64,000 bases of DNA from Alphaproteobacteria bacterium (GTDB lineage: Bacteria > Pseudomonadota > Alphaproteobacteria > Caulobacterales > Hyphomonadaceae), in contig WGLW01000022.1 in the NCBI GenBank assembly GCA_016125405.1, positions 62,001 through 126,000 on the forward strand. Reading direction: 5' to 3'. The notes beneath the pieces are model-generated. The model searched no databases and was not told where the DNA came from. It saw only the letters and a list, made by a program, of their open reading frames with translations. Positions 28,203-34,799 of the stretch are shown piece by piece (position 1 is the stretch's first letter; every line of letters begins with the position of its first letter). Position numbers and translations under genes: made by a program.

Positions 28203-29300
28203 ATGAGCGACCGACCCCAACCTCTGCCGCAGCTTGCGAAGGTGCGGCCCTATGTTCCGGGCGAAGCGCCCAAGGCCGGGACGGGTCCGAGCTACAAGCT
28301 TGCCTCGAACGAGAACCCTCTGGGCGCCAGCCCGCGTGCGCTTGAGGTCTATCGCGAGCTGGCCGGAAAGGTGGAGATCTATCCCGACGGCGGCGCGCAC
28401 GCGCTGAAGGCGGCGATCGCCCGGCGCTTCGGGCTGGACCCGGCGCGCATCATTACGGGGGCAGGCTCGGACGAAATCTTCCTGATGCTGGCGCGCGCCT
28501 ACCTCGGGCCGGGCGATGAATCGATCTCGACCAAGCACGCCTTCGCCATCTTCTCCATGGTCGCCGAACAGCAGGGCGCGACGCCGGTGATTGTTCCGGA
28601 GAAGGATTTCACAGCGGATGTCGACGCTATCCTCGCGGCCGTGACGCCGCGGACCAAGTTTGTCTGGCTGGCCAATCCCAACAACCCGACCGGAACCTAT
28701 CTTCCCTATGACGAGGTGAAGCGCCTGCATGCCGGGCTGCCCGCCAATGTGATGCTGGTGCTGGACGGCGCCTATGCCGAGTTTGTCCGTCGCAACGACT
28801 ATGCGGCGGGCGTTGAACTCGTCTCGCAGAACGAGAATGTGGTGATGACGCGCACATTCTCGAAACTGCACGGCCTCGCCGGGCTTCGTCTCGGCTGGGG
28901 CTATGCGCCCGCCCATGTGATTGACGCGCTGGAGCGCGTTCGCATGCCCTTCAACGTCAACCTGATCGCGCAAGCCGTGGGTGTGGCGGCGCTGGAAGAC
29001 GAAGCCTTCATCCAGAGGTCTCTTTCTCACAACGAAACCGAGCTGCCCCGGTTGATCGCCGGGCTGCGCAAGCTCGGCCTCGAAGTGGGCGACAGCGTCG
29101 GAAATTTCTGCATCGCGAAGTTTCCGGCGACCAGGGGCCGGACCGCGGCGGACGCGCTGGCCTATCTCAAGGCGCGGGGCGTGACGGTTCGCGGGCTGGC
29201 CGGCTACGCCATGCCGGATCACCTGCGCATCTCCGTCGGCACGGTCGAGGGGAATAACGCCGTCCTCGCGGGCCTTGAAGATTTCATGGCCGGCAAATGA
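28203..29300 (+). CDS. hisC: Histidinol-phosphate aminotransferase
   Basis: A PLP-dependent fold-type I aminotransferase of 365 residues. It acts in histidine synthesis and, given its position before tyrA, probably also transaminates aromatic keto acids. Motifs: KLASNENPLGASP near the N-terminus, TGAGSDEIFLMLARAYL, WLANPNNPTGTYLP, LDGAYAEFV, and the PLP-lysine segment RTFSKLHGLAGLRLGWGYAP (about residues 216-235). Its TGA overlaps the tyrA ATG by 4 bp. Confidence 0.95.
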   Translation: MSDRPQPLPQLAKVRPYVPGEAPKAGTGPSYKLASNENPLGASPRALEVYRELAGKVEIYPDGGAHALKAAIARRFGLDPARIITGAGSDEIFLMLARAYLGPGDESISTKHAFAIFSMVAEQQGATPVIVPEKDFTADVDAILAAVTPRTKFVWLANPNNPTGTYLPYDEVKRLHAGLPANVMLVLDGAYAEFVRRNDYAAGVELVSQNENVVMTRTFSKLHGLAGLRLGWGYAPAHVIDALERVRMPFNVNLIAQAVGVAALEDEAFIQRSLSHNETELPRLIAGLRKLGLEVGDSVGNFCIAKFPATRGRTAADALAYLKARGVTVRGLAGYAMPDHLRISVGTVEGNNAVLAGLEDFMAGK

Positions 29301-30226
29301 CCAAGCCTGTCTTCGACACGATCGCCATTATCGGCGTCGGGCTGATCGGCTCGTCCGTCGCCCGCGCGGCGAAGGAAAAGGGCGGGGCGACGAACGTCGT
29401 TCTCTGGGACCAGAATTCCGCCACTCTCGGTCGCGCCGCCGAACTCGGCCTGGGAAAACCGGCGGCGTCGATGACGGCGGCCGTGGCTGACGCTGACGCC
29501 GTGTTCCACTGCATTCCGGTCGGCGCGATTGGCGCTGCGGCGGCGGCCTGCGCCGGCGCGATGAAGCCGGGCGCGATCCTTACGGATGTCGGCTCGGTCA
29601 AGGGCAATGTCGCCCGCGACCTGCGCGCCGCCGCGCCGCAAGGCGTTCACGTCATTCCGGGTCACCCGATCGCCGGCACGGAAAATTCGGGCCCTGATGC
29701 GGGTTTCGCTTCGCTGTTCGAAGGCCGCTGGTGCATCCTTACACCCGAAGCCGGCGGCGACGCGGACTACCTCGCGGCCGTCGACCGGCTGGCGGAATTC
29801 TGGCAGCGCCTGGGCTCTCGGGTAGAACGGATGGACGCCACCCGGCACGATCTCGTGCTGGCGATCACCAGCCACCTGCCGCACCTGATCGCCTACAACA
29901 TTGTCGCCACGGCCCATGACATGGAGTCGGTGACCGAAGGCGAGGTGGTGAAGTTCTCCGCGGCAGGCTTCCGTGATTTCACGCGCATCGCTGCATCGGA
30001 CCCGACCATGTGGCGCGACGTGTTCCTCAACAACCGCGAGGCGGTGATCGAGGCGCTCGGGCGGTTCGAGGATGACCTGACGGCGCTGCGAAAGGCCATC
30101 CGCAATGGCGACGGCGACATTCTGTTCGATCTCTTCACGCACGCGCGCGGCATTCGCCGGTCGATCATTGAGGCTGGCCAGGATACCGCCGCGCCGAACT
30201 TCGGCCGGGATACGAAAAAGACCTAG
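29297..30226 (+). CDS. tyrA: Prephenate/arogenate dehydrogenase
   Basis: A 309-residue NAD(P)-dependent enzyme for tyrosine synthesis. The Rossmann motif IAIIGVGLIGSSVARAAKEKG opens the protein. ILTDVGSVKGNVARDL, VIPGHPIAGTENSGPDAGFASLFEGRWCILTP and ITSHLPHLIAYNIVATA carry the catalytic histidine and substrate arginine regions. Coupled to hisC by ATGA. Its TAG stop lies within CTAG, shared with the convergent acyltransferase stop. Confidence 0.95.
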   Translation: MTKPVFDTIAIIGVGLIGSSVARAAKEKGGATNVVLWDQNSATLGRAAELGLGKPAASMTAAVADADAVFHCIPVGAIGAAAAACAGAMKPGAILTDVGSVKGNVARDLRAAAPQGVHVIPGHPIAGTENSGPDAGFASLFEGRWCILTPEAGGDADYLAAVDRLAEFWQRLGSRVERMDATRHDLVLAITSHLPHLIAYNIVATAHDMESVTEGEVVKFSAAGFRDFTRIAASDPTMWRDVFLNNREAVIEALGRFEDDLTALRKAIRNGDGDILFDLFTHARGIRRSIIEAGQDTAAPNFGRDTKKT

Positions 30227-30996
30227 CCTGCGCCTTCCGTTCGTTCGGCGGCGTTCGCCGCGACGTCGCGACGGCTCTGGTGCGAGCGCCCCTCCGACAC
30301 CAACCGCGCCGTCGCCGGATCCAGCGCGCTTTTCAGCCGGCGGGTGAATTCGGCGCGGTCCAGTCCGGGCTCGATGACCGGCAGGCATTCGAACACAGCG
30401 ACGCCGGGACGCCGGATGAAGCCGGAGCCGCGCCAGCACAGCCCAGTGTTGAGTGCGACGGGCACGCAGGGCGCCTCGAGCTCGCGATACATGGCGAAGG
30501 CGCCGGGCTTCAGATCCGTCGGCGCGTCCACCAGCTGCCGCGTTCCCTCCGGGAAGATCACCACCGGCCGCCCAAGCTGGTTCTGAACCTTGGCCGCCGC
30601 CAGCATCAGCTTCATGGTCTTGAGGCCGCCGGAGCGGTCGATCGCAATCATCCGGGCGCGCGCGGCGTAGAGCCCGAACACCGGCATGCGCAGCAGTTCG
30701 CGCTTCAGCACGAAAGCCGGATCCCTGAGAAACAGGAATGGGGCGATCGTGTCGTAGGTGCTCTGGTGCTTCATCGCGATGACGCACGGGCCTTCGGGTA
30801 TGTTCTCAAGCCCGCGAAACTCTGTGCGGATTCCGCAAATCCAGTGCAACGCAAAGCGCTGCGTTGCGGCCCAGAAACGGATGGCGCCAACCGCTGCGCC
30901 GCGCGAAAGAAACGCAACCGGCAGCCAAGGCAGGCCGACCAGCGCCATCGAGACATAGAACCAGCCGGCGTAAATCAGCGAGCGAATGAAGGTCAT
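30223..30996 (-). CDS. plsC: 1-acyl-glycerol-3-phosphate acyltransferase
   Basis: A 257-residue membrane-associated acyltransferase that makes phosphatidate for phospholipids. The true start is the ATG at 30996 (MTFIRSLIYAGWFYVSMALVG, a membrane anchor). The NHxxxxD-equivalent is MKHQSTYDT, with FPEGTRQLVDAPTDLKPGAFAMYRELEAPCVPVALN as the later acyltransferase blocks. The ATG overlaps the YdcF-family stop by 4 bp. It is the last gene of a probable ftsE-ftsX-ydcF-plsC unit. Confidence 0.92.
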   Translation of the reverse strand: MTFIRSLIYAGWFYVSMALVGLPWLPVAFLSRGAAVGAIRFWAATQRFALHWICGIRTEFRGLENIPEGPCVIAMKHQSTYDTIAPFLFLRDPAFVLKRELLRMPVFGLYAARARMIAIDRSGGLKTMKLMLAAAKVQNQLGRPVVIFPEGTRQLVDAPTDLKPGAFAMYRELEAPCVPVALNTGLCWRGSGFIRRPGVAVFECLPVIEPGLDRAEFTRRLKSALDPATARLVSEGRSHQSRRDVAANAAERTEGAG

Positions 30997-31607
30997 CCTG
31001 AACGCCCATTCGGTGCGGGTTTCGGCTTGCCGCCGAGGCGCAGGCTGGCGACACGGTATTTCGCCCATTCCTCGAACAGACGACGCGCCGTGGCTCCATC
31101 CGAATACCATTTGCGCGGCGCGACTTTCGTCGAGCTGACGGCGTAGGGAACGAACGTCGCTTCCGGCATGGCGTGCCTGAGCTCCAGCATGGCGCGATCC
31201 ATATGATATTCGGACGTCACCACAACGATATCTTTCAGCTTGTGACGCCGGGCCCAGTCCGCCACCTCGAGGCCGTTGCCTTCGGTCGTGGCCGCCGCGC
31301 GGCCGAGCGTGACGCAACACAGGATCTCGGATTCAGTCACGCCGGCAATGCGCGCGATGTCGGCCGGCGTGGTGTCGACGTGAACGCCGGAAATCAGAAG
31401 CGGCACATGCAGCGCCTCGGCCAGTTTTACGCCCGCCACGATCCGCGCGTCGGAGGCGCCCGTCAGCGTCGTCACCGCTTGCGCCGACTTCGGAGCGCCC
31501 GCCGTAACCACCTTGTCAGCGCGCGCCACAAAGCGCGTGAAATCCCATGCGCCGGCGGCGAGCGCGACGAGCAGAACAGCAAGTATGCCCCTCACGACCC
31601 AACGCAC
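30993..31607 (-). CDS. YdcF/SanA-type DUF218 protein
   Basis: A 204-residue protein with one N-terminal membrane segment (GILAVLLVALAAGAWDF) and a DUF218 domain: LLISGVHVDTT, ATTEGNGLEVADWARRHKLKDIVVVTSEYHMDRAMLELRHAMPEATFVPYAV. Proteins of this family are linked to envelope integrity; the activity is unknown. GTG start. It lies between ftsX and plsC in the same orientation. Confidence 0.85.
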   Translation of the reverse strand: MRWVVRGILAVLLVALAAGAWDFTRFVARADKVVTAGAPKSAQAVTTLTGASDARIVAGVKLAEALHVPLLISGVHVDTTPADIARIAGVTESEILCCVTLGRAAATTEGNGLEVADWARRHKLKDIVVVTSEYHMDRAMLELRHAMPEATFVPYAVSSTKVAPRKWYSDGATARRLFEEWAKYRVASLRLGGKPKPAPNGRSG

Positions 31608-31610
31608 GGT

Positions 31611-32477
31611 CTAAAGCATCTCCGAAAGCGATCTCAGCACGGTCACCCGCGCCGCCAGCATTGCCGCGATTCCCGCCACCAGTGGCGTCAGGCCGAGGAT
31701 CAATCCGTCGGCGAGGGAAAGCGACAATTGCGGCAATAGCCAGATCTTCTGGTCTGACTGCTTCACCACGAACAGAATGAACGCCGCCGCCGCGAATGCC
31801 AACAGGGCGCCGGATGTGCCCGCTTCCACCCCCAGCATCATGAATCGCCGCTCGAACAGGCTGGAGATGAACCCGTCCCGCGCGCCGGTTAGATGCAGAA
31901 CCTCGACAATGTCGCGGCGCGCCAGCAGGGCGGAGTGAGTCGCGAATGCGATCACGGCGATTGCGGTTGCGCCGAGCAGGGCGACGGCGGCGAGGGCCAC
32001 CAGACCCGCGGAATCCGTCGCCCGCGCAACGTCGGCCGAGAAGACGACATGATCATCGACCGTCGCGTCGATATCCGCCGCCTTCAGAGCCTTCGCCACG
32101 CTGTCGGCGACGCCGCTGGCGCCGGGCGCCGCTTCGGCGGCGATCAGGTGTGGCAGCGGCAGGTCGGCTGGCACGCCGCCCGCGCCGAGCCAGGGCTTCA
32201 ACAGGTCCTCGGCCTGCTCGCGCGACAATGCGTGCGCCTCCTGCATGCCTGGAACCGACGATACGATCATCGCGGCGCGGGCCGCCGCCGCATCGTCGCC
32301 GCGCACGCGCACGGTGATCTCGCCGGTCACGCGATCCGTCCACTTGTCCGCCGCCGCATAAGCGGAACGCGCGCACAGGCCGGCAAGCGCCGCCAGAAAA
32401 CAAAGTGCACTGACGACAAAGAAGAGCGCCGCCTCGCGCGCATCCTGTTTCGGAAGGAGCGGCGAAGACGAACTCAT
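31611..32477 (-). CDS. ftsX: Cell division protein FtsX
   Basis: The membrane partner of FtsE in the divisome, where the complex activates peptidoglycan hydrolases at the septum. The 288-residue protein has an N-terminal transmembrane segment, a periplasmic domain of about 120 residues, and three C-terminal membrane segments with the FtsX signature EVLHLTGARDGFISSLFERRFMMLGVEAG. Divergent sequence is normal in alphaproteobacteria. The ATG overlaps the ftsE stop by 4 bp. Confidence 0.92.
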   Translation of the reverse strand: MSSSSPLLPKQDAREAALFFVVSALCFLAALAGLCARSAYAAADKWTDRVTGEITVRVRGDDAAAARAAMIVSSVPGMQEAHALSREQAEDLLKPWLGAGGVPADLPLPHLIAAEAAPGASGVADSVAKALKAADIDATVDDHVVFSADVARATDSAGLVALAAVALLGATAIAVIAFATHSALLARRDIVEVLHLTGARDGFISSLFERRFMMLGVEAGTSGALLAFAAAAFILFVVKQSDQKIWLLPQLSLSLADGLILGLTPLVAGIAAMLAARVTVLRSLSEML

Positions 32478-33211
32478 TGCGTTTCGCTCCCGGCGCCAGC
32501 TTCGGGCATCGCCATCGCCGGCTGGCGCACCACCATGCCGTCGGCCAGCCGCAAGACGTCGGCATTCGATTTTCGTACCATCGCCAGGTCATGGGTCGCG
32601 ATCAGCAAGGTGGTGTTGAGTCTCTTGTTGAGTTCGCGGAACAGCCGCATCAGGCGGTCTCCCATGTCATCGTCGACGCTGCCGGTCGGTTCGTCCGCGA
32701 TGATCAGGTCGGGCTTCACAACGACAGCGCGGGCGATTGCAACGCGCTGCTTCTCGCCGCCCGACAGTGTCGCCGGTTTGGCGTCCATCCGGTCGCCAAG
32801 GCCAACCCAGCGCAGAAGCTCCACCACATCGTCGCGATAGCGCCGCTCGTGGTCGCCGGCCACCCTGAGCGGAAGCGCAGCGTTCTCGTAGGCCGTCAGA
32901 TGATCGAGAAGACGGAATTCCTGGAACACGACCCCGATTCGCCGGCGCAGGTTCGCAAGGCCCGGCCGCTTCAGCCGGCCGGTGTCGACGCCAAACAGGG
33001 ACACCCGCCCGGCGGTCGGGCGCAGCGCCAGGTAGGCCAGCTTCAGCAGGGTCGACTTACCGGCCCCGGACGGCCCTGTCAGGAAGGTCATCGAGCCAGG
33101 CGCCAGACTCATGGAAACGTCTGAAAGTACATCAGTTTCTGGCCCGTAGGACAGGCTGATCCGGTCGAATCGAACCGCAGGCTCGTCCAGGCTGTCGTCG
33201 CGTTCGCGCAT
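32474..33211 (-). CDS. ftsE: Cell division ATP-binding protein FtsE
   Basis: An ABC-type ATPase of 245 residues that works with FtsX at the septum. Walker A is GPSGAGKSTLLKL (about 45-57), the Q-loop is VVFQEFRLLDHLTAYEN, the signature is LSGGEKQRVAIARA, and Walker B is DLIIADEPTGSVDD. GFSEX-specific residues such as RLLDHLT are present. AGGAA precedes the ATG. First gene of the ftsEX-ydcF-plsC unit, divergent from the zinc-ribbon gene. Confidence 0.95.
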   Translation of the reverse strand: MRERDDSLDEPAVRFDRISLSYGPETDVLSDVSMSLAPGSMTFLTGPSGAGKSTLLKLAYLALRPTAGRVSLFGVDTGRLKRPGLANLRRRIGVVFQEFRLLDHLTAYENAALPLRVAGDHERRYRDDVVELLRWVGLGDRMDAKPATLSGGEKQRVAIARAVVVKPDLIIADEPTGSVDDDMGDRLMRLFRELNKRLNTTLLIATHDLAMVRKSNADVLRLADGMVVRQPAMAMPEAGAGSETQ

Positions 33212-33293
33212 CGGTTCCTGGCTATCAGGTTGACGTTTAGGAAATGTGCCCCGCTTGGACTATATTAACCCGGCTGGTGATTCCCATAGTCAG

Positions 33294-34259
33294 ATGATTT
33301 TGGTCTGCCCGTCCTGCGACACGCGCTACTTTGCCGAGGATTCCGCTGTCGGCAAGGAAGGCCGCCGTGTGCGCTGCGCCTCGTGCGGCCATTCCTGGTT
33401 CGCGCGGGTGCAGGAAGACGGCGACGTCGCCTCCGCGGACAGCACGGGCCTCACGCGCGAGCAGGTCGAGCGTTTGCGGCAGACGGCGGCTGCAAACTCC
33501 GCCTCGCGCTCCGGGCCTCACTCGGAATACCGCGCCCGCGAACACGCCAAGCGCAAGCGCAATCGTCTGATGGCGACAGGAATTGCCTGGGCGGTGGCCT
33601 TCGTGCTTTTTGTGTCGCTCGCGGGAACAGCCGTGGCCTTGCGCGGACTGGTGGTACAGGCCTGGCCGCAGAGCGCGTCGATCTACCGCGCCGTCGGCCT
33701 GAAAGTGAACCGCTTCGGACTCGAATTCGCGAACGTCACGGCCAAACGGTCCTTCGACGGCACCACGCCAGTGCTCACCGTCACGGGCAACGCGATCAAC
33801 AAGGGCAAGACGCGCCGCGCCTCACCGCTGGTGCGGGTCAGCCTGCGCGACGAGGCGGGCAAGGAAGTCCACGCATGGACCGATAGCCTTAGCGTGCCGT
33901 TCATCGGCCCCGGTGAATCGGTTCCTTTTAAAACCCGTATTGTCGCTCCGCCGCTGGAGACCTGGCGACTGGCCGTCACCTATTCAGACGCGTTAGGGTC
34001 CAGCCCGGAAGAATCGGGCGCGGCTGTCGGTCACGACGAGATCGGCGGAGACGCCGAGCGGCCGGCGAGGGCGGCCGCGGCGATGGCCGAAACCGGCGAG
34101 ACGGCGCCGCCCGTCGCCCACCCGCCGGCTGAGGCCGAGCCTTCCCCGCCATGGGGCGCAGGCGATGGGCCCGATGAGGCGCCCCCTCCCGCCCAGGCGG
34201 CCGCGACCGACCCGGTCCCCGCCCCAGCCACCGCCAAGGAGGAGGCCGCCCATCACTGA
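33294..34259 (+). CDS. MJ0042 zinc-ribbon / DUF3426 membrane protein
   Basis: A 321-residue protein starting at the ATG at 33294 (MILVCPSCDTRYFAEDSAVG). CPSC and CASCGHSW form the MJ0042-type zinc ribbon. One membrane segment at about 93-118 is followed by a DUF3426-type periplasmic region with an Ig-like pattern (LTVTGNAINKGKTRRASPLVRVSLRDEAG). The last 70 residues are low-complexity Pro/Ala/Glu. A TATATT element at 33261-33266 probably drives it. Function unknown; commonly divergent from ftsE in alphaproteobacteria. Confidence 0.85.
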   Translation: MILVCPSCDTRYFAEDSAVGKEGRRVRCASCGHSWFARVQEDGDVASADSTGLTREQVERLRQTAAANSASRSGPHSEYRAREHAKRKRNRLMATGIAWAVAFVLFVSLAGTAVALRGLVVQAWPQSASIYRAVGLKVNRFGLEFANVTAKRSFDGTTPVLTVTGNAINKGKTRRASPLVRVSLRDEAGKEVHAWTDSLSVPFIGPGESVPFKTRIVAPPLETWRLAVTYSDALGSSPEESGAAVGHDEIGGDAERPARAAAAMAETGETAPPVAHPPAEAEPSPPWGAGDGPDEAPPPAQAAATDPVPAPATAKEEAAHH

Positions 34260-34788
34260 TGCGGCCTTCGATACTGTGCTGACGGCGGCCGGCATCGGGG
34301 AGCGGATCGACCGTCTGGCCGACCGCTTGGCGCCGCGCCTTCGCGAAGGGCCGTGGACGGCGATCGCCATCCTGTTGGGCGCAACGCCCTTTTCCTCAGA
34401 CCTGCTGCGCGCGCTGTCGATACGCGGCGTCGACGTCGGCTTCGACGCTCTCTGGCTGGAAAGCTATCGCGACGAACGGGCAAGTTCGGGCCGCATCGTG
34501 GTCCGCGCGGACATCTCGCGGCCGGTCACGGGCCGGGGCGTCCTGGTGCTCGATGATGTGTTCGATACCGGCCGCACAATTGCCTTCGCGCGGGCCCACC
34601 TGATGGCCAAGGGCGCGCGCGAGGTGCTGGCCTGCGTGTTCGCCCGCAAGCCGGAGGCCGTAAGCGAAGGGCTGGATGACTGGGCGTTTGACGCCCCGGA
34701 CCGTTATCTGGTCGGCTACGGCATGGACGACGCAGGGCAGTGGCGCTCATTGCCCTATCTCGGCGCGATCCGGACGACACTCGCTTAG
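34252..34788 (+). CDS. Phosphoribosyltransferase with an apparent ATC start
   Basis: A purine-type phosphoribosyltransferase of about 178 residues. The PRPP loop is GVLVLDDVFDTGRTIAFARAHL, and AILLGATPFSSDLLRAL and LWLESYRDERASSGRIVVRADIS precede it. No ATG lies near the family-typical N-terminus. The strong Shine-Dalgarno GGAGGAGG (34238-34245) is 6 nt before ATC, encoding ITDAAF where relatives begin MT-A. Alternatives are ATG 34165 (a 30-residue Pro/Arg tail inside the upstream gene) or GTG 34276 (short). Hypoxanthine/guanine specificity is likely but unproven. Confidence 0.82.
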   Translation: MTDAAFDTVLTAAGIGERIDRLADRLAPRLREGPWTAIAILLGATPFSSDLLRALSIRGVDVGFDALWLESYRDERASSGRIVVRADISRPVTGRGVLVLDDVFDTGRTIAFARAHLMAKGAREVLACVFARKPEAVSEGLDDWAFDAPDRYLVGYGMDDAGQWRSLPYLGAIRTTLA

Positions 34789-34799
34789 AAGACCAGCGT

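Noticed and set aside
27573-29222. 549-codon minus-strand ORF
   Set aside because: Antisense to the chorismate mutase-like gene and hisC, which are clearly real.
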